A stretch of DNA of 27,902 nucleotides, taken from Deltaproteobacteria bacterium (lineage in GTDB: Bacteria > Desulfobacterota > Syntrophobacteria > BM002). The stretch is from contig CP070843.1 of NCBI GenBank assembly GCA_020350905.1, positions 2,041,172-2,069,073 on the forward strand, written 5' to 3'. Positions within the stretch are counted from its first letter, which is position 1. Each line of letters opens with the position of its first letter. A program made the position numbers and the translations under genes. Below the pieces are notes generated by a model that did no database searches, was not told the DNA's origin, and saw only the letters and a program-made list of their open reading frames with translations. Positions 6,711 through 14,868 of the stretch are shown piece by piece.

Positions 6711-8696
6711 TTACCAGAGATTTTCTTCTGTAAAATTCAGGCTTTCAACGAAGTACTCATTGAAGTCAAGGCGGGTGGAGAGTTCGATGTGCTCGATGGA
6801 GTGGGCAAGCTCATTTGCCATCTGCCAGTAATTTTTTGAAAGCAAAACCATGGAAGCTCCAGTGCTTGCCGCATTACCCAAGGACTGAATGATGCCCGGT
6901 CTTACCCAGGGAATGAGACCGATGCGCATGGCACTGAGGGGATGAACGTAATTTCCGAGGGCACCGGCTAGATAGATACGGTCAATGCCATCCAGCCCAA
7001 TACCCATCTCGTCCATCAGGGTTTTTATCCCGGCTGCCACTGCCCCCTTGGCGAGCTGAAGCTCACGAATGTCCTGTTGTGTGAGATAAATCGGTCTACT
7101 ATTGAAACTCTTATCAGGTCCTGCCACCAAAAAATCATAGACCCCTGATCTTTCAATGACTCTCGATCCTGGGATATCGTTTGCATTTTCGAGATCAGGT
7201 TGGACCAAACCCTCATGATCGACGATGCCGTTGTGCAACAGCACTGCAGCCAGATCAACCAGCCCGCTCCCACAAATTCCCTTGGGCTTGATGTTCGAGA
7301 TGACTCTACAGAAAAGGTCGCCATTCCCTGAGCTGACACCCTCAATCGCTCCGGCCCTGGCAATCATCCCATGGGAGATTTTCGCACCCTCCAGGGCGGG
7401 ACCTGCAGCTGCTGAGCAGGTCAGCAAGCGCTTGCGGTTGCCGAGAAAAATCTCTCCGTTGGTACCTAAATCCATACCCAAAATCATGAGATCGTCCTGC
7501 TCTGCGGCACCAGAAGCAAGGACTGCGCTGATCAAGTCTCCACCAATGTAGCCGGATCGAGTAGGCATCACGTAGAGGAGGGCCTCAGGGTGTACCTTGA
7601 GACCCACATCTCCTGCTTTCACGATCATGCCATCTGTGGAAACGGGATTGAAAGGTGCTTGCGCGATGCCCCGGGGATCCAAACTCAACAATAGATGCTG
7701 CATGGTAGTATTTCCGGCAGCAACTCCGATGAAAATGTCCTCCGGTTGCAACCCGCCGACATACAAAAGACGTTTTGTGATACGGTTTAAATCTTTTATC
7801 AGAAGTTCGTTTAGACGCTGCAGTCCCTTTGAGTTCTCCTTGACGTACTGCAGACGGCTGATGACGTTCGAACCGTACTTACTTTGGCTGTTGAGACGAG
7901 AGATGGCGGCGACCTCATTTCCGTCGAGCAAACTGATAAGCTTACCCACCAACGTGCTCGTGCCTAGATCAAAGACCAATCCATAGCGGCGGCCCCCTTC
8001 CTCCCAAGGCTGCCAGGCAATCAGAGATTTTCCGTGAAGCACTGCAGCTCCGTGAGACTTTGTTTTTGCCAGCATGTCGGGCAGGGTGCGAAGGCAGTGA
8101 AGTGGGGCAGTCAAATCGTCATAGTTAGGTCCCATTGCCAGTCTGATCTGCTCGAAATCAGCCAGTCCTCCATTGTGAGCGTCCGGGGGCAAACTAACCA
8201 ACTGTTTTTCCAGCAGAGGATCGAGATAGAAAAGTGGCCTACGGCCCGTTTTAAGAATCTGATAATAGGTTTCCTCGGTGTCGTCCTCGCCCACGTGGAC
8301 GGTGAGATCCTTCTTAATCTTAGTGCGGCACGCCAACCGCACGCCCTCCTCTAGCTCTTCCGGGTCGAGCAGTTCTTGTGCCTCTGTGGAAGGCGGACCT
8401 ATGGAAGAAAGGATCTTCAACTTACACTTGCCGCACTGCCCTAAGCCACCGCAGTCCCCTTCCAGTTCCACATCTGTCTTTTGGAGAGCCTCCAAGATGG
8501 TCTTCCCCCGACGCACCTTCAACCAGAGGTCATCGGGCAAGACTTTGAGCCAAATGTGCCTTCTTTTCTGTTTTCTTGTGGGGGGTAAGGCAAAGGAACG
8601 TCGTTTCTTTTTTTTCTTTTTGTTCCTCGGCTTTTTCATCTTTGCCGGTCCTGCACTAGCTTCAGCCAGCTGCACTCTCCAACGGTACAGCCTCAC
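6711..8696 (-). CDS. RACo-type reductive activator of corrinoid proteins (2Fe-2S ferredoxin plus ASKHA ATPase)
   Basis: The 661-residue protein fits RACo enzymes, which use ATP to reduce accidentally oxidised Co(II) corrinoid back to Co(I). An N-terminal plant-type ferredoxin domain holds Cys82, Cys88, Cys91 and Cys123 in C-x5-C-x2-C...C spacing. The ASKHA ATPase domain follows, with YGLVFDLGTSTLVGK near 238-252 and a second phosphate loop in MDLGTNGEIFLGN. Start choice is uncertain: GTG 8696 lies four bases after the upstream stop but lacks a clear ribosome binding site, whereas ATG 8639 (642 residues) has AGGA upstream. Either start keeps a strikingly basic leader (KKPRNKKKKKKRRS and RKQKRRH) that ordinary RACo proteins are not known to need. 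It is the last gene of the 13864-to-6711 operon and probably serves both corrinoid proteins. Confidence 0.93.
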   Translation of the reverse strand: MRLYRWRVQLAEASAGPAKMKKPRNKKKKKKRRSFALPPTRKQKRRHIWLKVLPDDLWLKVRRGKTILEALQKTDVELEGDCGGLGQCGKCKLKILSSIGPPSTEAQELLDPEELEEGVRLACRTKIKKDLTVHVGEDDTEETYYQILKTGRRPLFYLDPLLEKQLVSLPPDAHNGGLADFEQIRLAMGPNYDDLTAPLHCLRTLPDMLAKTKSHGAAVLHGKSLIAWQPWEEGGRRYGLVFDLGTSTLVGKLISLLDGNEVAAISRLNSQSKYGSNVISRLQYVKENSKGLQRLNELLIKDLNRITKRLLYVGGLQPEDIFIGVAAGNTTMQHLLLSLDPRGIAQAPFNPVSTDGMIVKAGDVGLKVHPEALLYVMPTRSGYIGGDLISAVLASGAAEQDDLMILGMDLGTNGEIFLGNRKRLLTCSAAAGPALEGAKISHGMIARAGAIEGVSSGNGDLFCRVISNIKPKGICGSGLVDLAAVLLHNGIVDHEGLVQPDLENANDIPGSRVIERSGVYDFLVAGPDKSFNSRPIYLTQQDIRELQLAKGAVAAGIKTLMDEMGIGLDGIDRIYLAGALGNYVHPLSAMRIGLIPWVRPGIIQSLGNAASTGASMVLLSKNYWQMANELAHSIEHIELSTRLDFNEYFVESLNFTEENLW

Positions 8697-8700
8697 CGAC

Positions 8701-9279
8701 TTAGAATAAGTCGCTGAGTATTTTTTTCAAGTGCGAATAATCCGCATCCCGAATCTCTAAGGATAATTGCAAGAATGTAGCCAATTCATTGGCTTTGGAC
8801 AACAAATCAGGATCCGACGGCTGTCTCAGATATACCACTCTCTCGTAGTGTTCAAAAAACGATTTTCTCATTTCCTCGTCATGGAGTTCGAGTGGTTCCA
8901 GGCAGTATTCTTCGAAATTCAGAATGAGGTCTCTTTCCAGAAAATAGGTGCCTGGCATCTCTTCAATAATAAGTTGGTATTGTTCACTGCCAAGGAGCGT
9001 CTCAAAACAGTGCAGTCCTGGGACTTTCGTCACCCCTTGGAGTCTGCAGAAGTCTTCGATGTCAGGAAAACAGGTTCCGTAAAGGCAGAGGATGCGTTCG
9101 TTTCTTTGACTGGCTGATGTGATTACGTCCAAGAGGTCTTTTCTTAAGTCTTGCGGCCTCAAGTGGAGGTTGGACGGAAGGTAACGACAACGCACGCGAG
9201 GGTATCTGTTCTCCAGATCCAAATACTCAAGAGCTGGTCTAAAAACTCCACAGGCAATTACACGTGTTGGTGAGCACAT
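8701..9279 (-). CDS. DUF1638 family protein
   Basis: The 192-residue protein has the DUF1638 hallmarks: an N-terminal VIACGVFRPALEYL segment, an LCLYGTCFPDIEDFC segment near residues 65-80, and conserved cysteines (Cys2, Cys10, Cys65, Cys70, Cys78, Cys95). The family has no established biochemical function but is often encoded beside MttB and corrinoid-protein genes. It lies 64 bases after the MttB gene and four bases before the RACo GTG start, so translation of RACo may be coupled to it. GGAG just before ATG 9279 is the ribosome binding site. The cysteines suggest metal or redox chemistry linked to corrinoid handling, but this is inference. Confidence 0.8.
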   Translation of the reverse strand: MCSPTRVIACGVFRPALEYLDLENRYPRVRCRYLPSNLHLRPQDLRKDLLDVITSASQRNERILCLYGTCFPDIEDFCRLQGVTKVPGLHCFETLLGSEQYQLIIEEMPGTYFLERDLILNFEEYCLEPLELHDEEMRKSFFEHYERVVYLRQPSDPDLLSKANELATFLQLSLEIRDADYSHLKKILSDLF

Positions 9280-9343
9280 AGTTCTCCGGCTCGTTTTTCT
9301 TCAGCGACACTTCTCTTATTGCAGAAGAGGGCCAAGCAGTCTG

Positions 9344-10780
9344 CTAGAGATTTTGAATACCGGGAAACTTTTTTTTTATTTCAAGAATCAGATCAGTATC
9401 CAACAACCCCTCTCTTCCATCGTCCAGAATTTCATCGACCAGATCGTTGGCGCGGCTTAACATGCTGGGCCTGCCTCTCTCCTCCCATATATCGAAGTTA
9501 CAGCGAACACTCAGATCAGGATAGAAGAATTCCTCTTTCATGTATTCGATGGTGTGATCCTCCATAACATAATTTCCTCCCGGGCCGACTTTTTCAATCA
9601 CACCGAAACCGAGAGTACCTTCGTTCACGCTGATACCCGAAAGGATCCTGTTGATCATTCCAATGATCTCATTATCTATCACGTACTGTTCGTAGGAAAT
9701 TGAATTCCCTGAATCCAACATCCCAGCTGCCAAATGAATAAGATCCGCTCCATTCATGGCAACCATCAAATTAGAAAAAGTTTTTTCACAGCCAGACTGA
9801 ATGTCGGGCCTCTTGGCCTCAGTAACGCCACCTGAAGCGTAAATGGGGAAATCATAAATCATCGCCAATTGTACTGCAGCTCCATTCATTATTGCCATTT
9901 CAACGGAGCTCATGGTGTATTCCATATGTCGCAAATCCATAGTGGTAGGAACGGCTCCATAGAGCACCTTGGCGCCCGGACTAAATACCTGGCAGATAGC
10001 CACCCCGGCGAGGGCCTCAGCGTGCATTTGACAAAGGGTCCCGGCCAGAGTCGCAGGTGCAGTAGCCCCGGATATGGGCGCAGGAGCACAGGTTACAGGG
10101 ATGGACTTGCTGCAACAGAAACTCAGTATATCCAGTGTGTTGCCATCGATGGTGAGGGGACTTATGGGATTGGTTATAACCGAAACAAAGGGCTTCTCTC
10201 TCAGTTCTTCTTCTTCACCTGCTATAAAGACAGAAAGTTCCCACATCTGCTCTGCCCCTTCTCTACTGTCGCAGCCTCCCATCACATGTTTGGTAGTGTG
10301 GTTTAAGGCGTGGTAGAAATCGTTTAGATGATAATGTTGTGGCTGCAGATCGTGGGCCTGACAGGCAATGATGTAAAGAGAAATGTTATCTAGACAATGC
10401 ACCAGGGTGGCAGTATGGGCCACATCCCTGAGCATGGTGAGACGGTAACCGCCAGTACCCATATCGAGGATACGAAATACTCGGCCTCCATTGGCAAAAT
10501 AGACCTTTCCCTTTCCTAGATGGACATCATTCTTTCCATCCCGGGAGTAGAGAATGAACTGAGAGGGTGCTCGAGCCAAGATCTCATCCAACCAAGCGGC
10601 TTCAAAACGCACCTTCTGATCGGACTGGTCAATAATGGCCCCTGCCGCCTTAAGTATATTGAGATGGCTCTGTTCCAGTATTCTGATCCCCACACGCTCC
10701 AGTATCCGGCGGGACGTCTGGTCTATCTTTCTCACATCTTCAGGAGAGAGCGGCCTGTATGGTGGTAACCGCATTGGCAT
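9344..10780 (-). CDS. MttB-superfamily (non-pyrrolysine) methyltransferase
   Basis: This 478-residue MttB homologue has the canonical family blocks: KHVMGG (164-169), the SGATAPATLAG...HAEALAG core (237-259), AKVLYGAVPTTMD (270-282), YASGGVTEAKRPD (314-326) and a GPGG...EDHT block (399-410). There is no internal TAG, so the pyrrolysine of true trimethylamine methyltransferases is absent; the gene ends with TAG. The start ATG is 15 bases after the stop of the other MttB gene, with GAGG upstream; Met3 at 10774 is an alternative start. Both share the single corrinoid protein and MtrH-type protein of this operon. Possible substrates are glycine betaine, proline betaine, carnitine or similar; the sequence does not decide. 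Confidence 0.93.
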   Translation of the reverse strand: MPMRLPPYRPLSPEDVRKIDQTSRRILERVGIRILEQSHLNILKAAGAIIDQSDQKVRFEAAWLDEILARAPSQFILYSRDGKNDVHLGKGKVYFANGGRVFRILDMGTGGYRLTMLRDVAHTATLVHCLDNISLYIIACQAHDLQPQHYHLNDFYHALNHTTKHVMGGCDSREGAEQMWELSVFIAGEEEELREKPFVSVITNPISPLTIDGNTLDILSFCCSKSIPVTCAPAPISGATAPATLAGTLCQMHAEALAGVAICQVFSPGAKVLYGAVPTTMDLRHMEYTMSSVEMAIMNGAAVQLAMIYDFPIYASGGVTEAKRPDIQSGCEKTFSNLMVAMNGADLIHLAAGMLDSGNSISYEQYVIDNEIIGMINRILSGISVNEGTLGFGVIEKVGPGGNYVMEDHTIEYMKEEFFYPDLSVRCNFDIWEERGRPSMLSRANDLVDEILDDGREGLLDTDLILEIKKKFPGIQNL

Positions 10781-10795
10781 GGTGAAACCCCGACC

Positions 10796-12244
10796 TCAGG
10801 TACGTTTCAAAATGTGTTCTATCTCTTTGAGTACTACATCTGCTTTGGGAGCCACCTCGTGTTCGAAAAGAATCCTCTTAGTCTCCATGTTGCAACGCTT
10901 GTAAAGGTCCATGGCACTTTCGTCTTTCCAGGCATCGTAGCGGGAACGGTCCAGAAGTTTCGGCAAAAATAAGGCTTCCATGAAATGATCGTAGGTGTGG
11001 TCATCCATGAGAAAAATAGACCCGGGACCCCCGCGACCCACCCTCTCTATTGCCTCTAGAGCTAACGTACCATCATTTACCGGGATTCCCTTGACGTAGA
11101 AGCGGCTCATCGCAATAAGTTCATTTGCCATGGTGATCATCTCGAGGGAAGAGGTACTTCCATATTCCAGAAAACCCACATCGTGGATCAGGTTCGCACG
11201 GGAGAGCAGGGCGGTGATGATGGAAAACATGGCTTCAGCTCCCGCTTGGGCATCCACAACCTTGGAATCCGAAGCTCCAGCGAAGGCCCAAATAGGGAGA
11301 CCATAGATCTCGTCTCGCATGTCGGCCAAGGCGGCCTGGGTAAGACTCCATTCGGGACAACCGTAGCAGACAACACTGGACCTCATGTCCAAGGCACTCA
11401 CATTGGGGCCAAAAAGAAAGGGTGAACCTTTGCCGGCAAGCTGGTGCACTACCAGGCCGACTAAATTTTCTGCGATTCCCAGGGCCATGGCCCCGGCCAG
11501 GGTGACCGGAGCGCCACCACCTGCATTGGACCCAGAGGGAAGACAAAGGGGGATCTGCTTTTGGGCGCAGAAAATAAGTTTTTCCATTACATTTTCAGGA
11601 AATCGAAGGGGACTTATTGCCTCTGAGTAGTTGAGAATAAAGGGTTTCCTTTGAAGCTCCTCTTCACCTCTCACAACCGAGGAGGCAATCTCATGGATCT
11701 TGGCAATGTCTCTACCGCTGTCCGCGATGAAAACGATGGGTTTGGTGGTGTTCTTGACCATTTCAGCGAAAACATATACGTAGATATCGTCGATTGGGAC
11801 GTCTTCAGGGTTGGCCATTGACATGGCAAAGTCGATGTTCTCCAGGCCATCCACCAACGTGGCGAAATTACCGACGTCTTTGAGAACTGCACGACGCCGT
11901 TCACCGGTCTCCACGTCCCGAGTGAAGGTAGCGTCCGAACCTGTGCCATAGAAGGAGTTCTCACCGGTGAGATCTATTGCTTTGGCACCTTTTTGATCAT
12001 AGAGGCTTATTTGTTTGGGAGCTGACTTCAGAGCCTCTTCGACGAGATGGGGAGGCATACGGACCCAGTCGCCATCGGAGATCTCGCAATCTCTGTCGGC
12101 AAGCATTTTCAAGGCACGAGGATGCTCCATCTTAAAACCCGTTTTCTCCAGGATCTCCAGAGCCGCCCCATGGATTGCCAAGGCCTGTTCGCGGTTCAGC
12201 ACTCTGAGCCGTGGCTGAAAGGTGGGAATTTCCAGACTTTCCAT
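10796..12244 (-). CDS. MttB-superfamily (non-pyrrolysine) methyltransferase
   Basis: This 482-residue paralogue of the downstream MttB protein carries GTGSDATF (100-107), the GGGAPVTLAG...AENLVG core (242-263), SPFLFGPNVSALDMR (274-288), AGASDSKVVDAQAG (322-335) and a GRGG...DDHT block (403-417). The family moves a methyl group from an amine to a corrinoid protein. A good ribosome binding site, AAAGGAG, precedes ATG 12244. It lies 21 bases after the corrinoid protein gene, so it is probably that protein's main partner. The internal TAG of pyrrolysine-containing MttB is absent and the gene ends with TGA. It differs clearly from its neighbour outside the motifs, so the two probably act on different substrates or as a mixed complex. 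Confidence 0.93.
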   Translation of the reverse strand: MESLEIPTFQPRLRVLNREQALAIHGAALEILEKTGFKMEHPRALKMLADRDCEISDGDWVRMPPHLVEEALKSAPKQISLYDQKGAKAIDLTGENSFYGTGSDATFTRDVETGERRRAVLKDVGNFATLVDGLENIDFAMSMANPEDVPIDDIYVYVFAEMVKNTTKPIVFIADSGRDIAKIHEIASSVVRGEEELQRKPFILNYSEAISPLRFPENVMEKLIFCAQKQIPLCLPSGSNAGGGAPVTLAGAMALGIAENLVGLVVHQLAGKGSPFLFGPNVSALDMRSSVVCYGCPEWSLTQAALADMRDEIYGLPIWAFAGASDSKVVDAQAGAEAMFSIITALLSRANLIHDVGFLEYGSTSSLEMITMANELIAMSRFYVKGIPVNDGTLALEAIERVGRGGPGSIFLMDDHTYDHFMEALFLPKLLDRSRYDAWKDESAMDLYKRCNMETKRILFEHEVAPKADVVLKEIEHILKRT

Positions 12245-12265
12245 AGCTGACTCCTTTATCCGCCT

Positions 12266-12904
12266 TTAAGAAATAGAGAGTAGCTTCTTGGCCGCAATCA
12301 CCGCGGAACCCGCATCGGGTGCGTAAGAGTCGGCCTTGATCTCACTGGCGAAATTTTCTGTAACCGGCGCTCCACCTATCATTACCTTGACTTTATCCCT
12401 GATTCCGGCCTCTTGCAGAGCTTCAATGGTTTCACGCATTGCCGGCATTGTGGTGGAGAGCAAAGCAGACATGGCCACTATGTCTGCTCCCACTTCTTGA
12501 GCCTTTTGGGTGAAATCTTTCGGAGAAACGTCAACGCCCAGGTCCGTTATGGCGAATCCCGCCCCTTCCATCATCATGGCAACCAGGTTTTTACCGATAT
12601 CATGCAAATCCTGCCGCACAGTTCCGATGACTACCTTGCCTTTGGTTGCCAGTTCGTCTTCCTGAAATAACGGTTTGATCAGTTTCATACACTCTTGCAT
12701 GGTCTTGGCAGAACGTAACATCTGTGGGACAAACATCTGACCTGTTGAAAACTTTTCTCCTACCTGGTCCATGGCGGCAATGAGACCTTTGTCGAGTATG
12801 TCCTGCAAATTGGCACCAGCATCTAGGGCTGTTTGGGTCTCTGCCACAGCCGTTTGGATGTCTCCTTTGATCACAGCCTCGGTTAACCCTTTAAAATCAC
12901 TCAT
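12266..12904 (-). CDS. Corrinoid (B12-binding) methyltransferase protein, MttC/MtgC type
   Basis: This 212-residue corrinoid protein has a helical cap (about 1-85) and a B12-binding domain with DLHDIG at 99-104, His101 being the expected cobalt ligand, followed by MSALLSTTMPAM and IGGAPVT. It shuttles the methyl group from the two MttB proteins encoded just downstream to the MtrH-type protein encoded just upstream. Its size is typical of MttC/MtgC proteins. The 159-base gap to the MtrH-type gene shows a small inverted repeat, TGTGAGAT (12970-12977) with ATCTCACA (12997-13004), and no gene. Confidence 0.94.
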   Translation of the reverse strand: MSDFKGLTEAVIKGDIQTAVAETQTALDAGANLQDILDKGLIAAMDQVGEKFSTGQMFVPQMLRSAKTMQECMKLIKPLFQEDELATKGKVVIGTVRQDLHDIGKNLVAMMMEGAGFAITDLGVDVSPKDFTQKAQEVGADIVAMSALLSTTMPAMRETIEALQEAGIRDKVKVMIGGAPVTENFASEIKADSYAPDAGSAVIAAKKLLSIS

Positions 12905-13063
12905 ACGTTCCCCCTTTGAGTTTGGTTTTCACCACGAAACTCCAGAGATATGAGACGTGGGTTATGGTATGTGAGATCCGAGAATAAAAGAGTATAATCT
13001 CACATCACATTTCACACATCTGGCATCTCTTTCTATCTTCGGTGGATTACCTTCCCTTTTTGC

Positions 13064-13864
13064 CTATATCGTGCTAACACGGCCACTCTGATAGGCCCCG
13101 ATAAAGTTTTCGCAATATTCATCACCTCCAAGGAGCATCTCCACCGATAGAAGCGTCGCCATCAACTGCTCGTCAGTGGGATCCAAAATTGCGGCTGACA
13201 AGCCCGATGCCATACAAAGAGCAAGAAAGTTACGGTTTATTACTTTGCGCATGGGCAGACCGAAAGAGATGTTGGAAAGGCCACAGATAGTGTTCACCCT
13301 TGGAAAGTCTTGCATTATTATATCAATGGCTCCAAGGACTGCCGTTCCCATGCCAGTGTCGACTGATACGGGCTGCACTAAAGGGTCCACGTAAATCTTC
13401 TCAACAGGTATCCCTTCACTAGTCAATCTGTTGATAAGTGCTGCGCCGACTTGCACTCTCTCTTCAACGGTAGTGGGCATCGATGTTTCAGCCATGCACA
13501 GGGCTACTACTCGACAAGGCCGATCAGTGACAACGGGTAGGAGAGCTTCGTAACGCTCTTTCTCTAACGAGATAGAATTTATCATCGGCTCGCCTTTGTG
13601 GTGTTTGATCGCTTCGGCTAGCGCCTGGGGGTTAGGACTGTCCAGACACAGGGGCAGGTCCACAGCATTCTGGACGATCTCAACCAGCCAGCACAGGTAA
13701 TCCACCTCTTTATCTAAGAAGGTCCCAGCATTAACGTCGATGTAATGGGCGCCGGCCTCGGCCTGCTCTCTTGCCACCTCACGAATGAAGTCAACGTCTT
13801 GTGCTTCCACTGCGGCTGCAATACTCTTTCGGCTCGTATTGATCTTCTCGCCGACGACTAGCAT
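13064..13864 (-). CDS. MtrH/MtgA-type methyltetrahydrofolate:corrinoid methyltransferase
   Basis: The 266-residue protein has the pterin-binding TIM-barrel fold of methyltetrahydrofolate:corrinoid methyltransferases (MtgA, MtvA and AcsE relatives). Visible motifs are GEKIN (5-9), DVNAG (43-47), CLDS (73-76), MINSIS (94-99), DP (160-161) and GLSNISFGLP (195-204). The first and last groups surround the pterin site. It passes the methyl group from the corrinoid protein to tetrahydrofolate, feeding the Wood-Ljungdahl or one-carbon pathway. The start ATG 13864 follows AAGGAG. It is the first gene of the minus-strand operon. Its ribosome binding site is only a few bases from a large palindrome (13882-14157), which may form the leader of the message. 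Confidence 0.93.
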   Translation of the reverse strand: MLVVGEKINTSRKSIAAAVEAQDVDFIREVAREQAEAGAHYIDVNAGTFLDKEVDYLCWLVEIVQNAVDLPLCLDSPNPQALAEAIKHHKGEPMINSISLEKERYEALLPVVTDRPCRVVALCMAETSMPTTVEERVQVGAALINRLTSEGIPVEKIYVDPLVQPVSVDTGMGTAVLGAIDIIMQDFPRVNTICGLSNISFGLPMRKVINRNFLALCMASGLSAAILDPTDEQLMATLLSVEMLLGGDEYCENFIGAYQSGRVSTI

Positions 13865-13881
13865 CGATGCTCCTTGTTTTA

Positions 13882-14157
13882 AGGTTTTTCCGAAATTTGC
13901 TTGGATGAGAATCTATCGGCAACTAAATTCTCCCCCCTTGCTTTACCTGGCCAGGGCAACCTGCTTAACAAAGGACATTTGAGCCACCGGTGTGTCGCGT
14001 CTTGTGAACTGTAAAGCCTTGGCCTGCATCGGCGGCAGTTAGGCTTTAAGACCACCAACCCGACTCCAATCGGCGCGAATCATGCACTTTGTTGAGCAGG
14101 TTGCCCTGGCCAGACATGTGGTTTTATCCGCCATCCAAGCAAATTTCGGAAGAACCT
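13882..14157. repeat. 276-bp nested imperfect palindrome upstream of the corrinoid methyltransferase operon
   Basis: Three nested inverted repeats share one centre. The outer arms, 13882-13907 and 14132-14157, match at 25 of 26 positions, with a perfect 20-base core containing CCGAAATTTGCTTGG. The middle arms, 13947-13973 and 14087-14113, match at 26 of 27 (CTGGCCAGGGCAACCTGC). The inner arms are TAAAGCCT (14012-14019) and AGGCTTTA (14041-14048). Sequence between the middle and inner arms still shows weak symmetry. It ends 17 bases before the ATG at 13864 and carries no gene. It could be a structured leader RNA of the operon or a miniature transposon; no target duplication is visible. Confidence 0.85.
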
Positions 14158-14868
14158 GATCTAAGCATAGGATAGCTGCGATCTCATTGCTTTATACAAT
14201 GAGAGAGTATTGCATTAACTGGAAACCATCCTGGGATTCTTCATCTGATGCTCGCGCAATCCCGATCATATCTGGCCCGGATATGTCATTTCCTACAATA
14301 AATCAGGAAACTCAAAAGCTTAGGAGTATGTGAAAAGTGCAAAGGCTATGCCAGGATTTCTGACCTAAGCCCTCAAAGAGGCTGGAACTGTCACAGCGGT
14401 TGAGAGTTTTTTGGGAGAATACTAAGTGGCTCGAATTCACCCTTTTTGATTGTTAAAGGAATTTTTCAATTATATCAAAAATTATCCCCTGTCAATGCAA
14501 TATCGATGACCTTTTTGGAAAATTAATCCCACCCTACAGTTCGCTTGACAAACCAGACAAAAGGGATAATCGTAGTTGAGTAGAGTCTAGTTAGTGGCTA
14601 TACGAAAACACCCCTTTCCCCTCCCCTGGCGGGAGGGGGATGAAGGGGGGTCTAAACCTGGTACTGGTAACCTATGTTTCCGGTTGCACGGGAGGGGGAT
14701 ATTAACTGGTTGAGATCCCATTTATATTATCACCCCCACCTTTATCCTCCCCCGTCGAGGGGGAGGAAATTCTGGGATTCTAGGATGGACACTAGTTAAC
14801 GAGAGTTTCCAGAGGGACACCGGTCAATTATAGATGGACTTTTTCAGGTTTAAGAGCGGTGGGAGATA
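14158..14868. other. Intergenic, no gene seen; contains GC-rich palindromic repeats
   Basis: I see no credible coding region. A small inverted repeat TCTCATTG (14182-14189) with CAATGAGA (14197-14204) lies upstream of the minus-strand operon and may mark its promoter region. A TTGACA at 14545-14550 with AT-rich DNA downstream has too short a spacer to call a promoter. Two related GC-rich palindromes occur at 14611-14650 and 14746-14766, the second being CCTCCCCC-GTCGA-GGGGGAGG. Confidence 0.6.
14611..14766. repeat. Pair of CCCTCCC/GGGAGGG palindromic repeats
   Basis: Bases 14611-14650 form an imperfect inverted repeat around CTCCCCTGGCGGGAGG. Bases 14746-14766 form a perfect 8-base stem of CCTCCCCC with GGGGGAGG around GTCGA. 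The two units are alike in composition and in the flanking ACACCCC/CACCCCC motif, and they look like members of one interspersed repeat family. Confidence 0.65.

Noticed and set aside
9344..9346. TAG at the end of an MttB gene as a pyrrolysine codon
   Set aside because: The protein is already full family length at this point, pyrrolysine lies internally in true MttB, and TAG ends several unrelated genes here.
13963..14044. Possible integron attC site: GCTTAAC (13963-13969) and GTTAGGC (14038-14044) fit the core consensus
   Set aside because: The inner arms that attC needs next to these cores are not complementary, and the same bases are better explained by the nested palindrome.
13865..14160. 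Cobalamin riboswitch in the leader of the methyltransferase operon
   Set aside because: GCCACCGG at 13983-13990 faintly resembles the B12 box, but it is on the wrong strand for the operon and the other conserved boxes are absent.
14545..14570. TTGACA...GATAAT promoter in the repeat-rich gap
   Set aside because: The spacer is only 14 bases and the nearest downstream gene is a pseudogene 300 bases away.
14611..14766. CRISPR-like array from repeated palindromes
   Set aside because: Only two dissimilar units, no regular spacers and no cas genes in the window.
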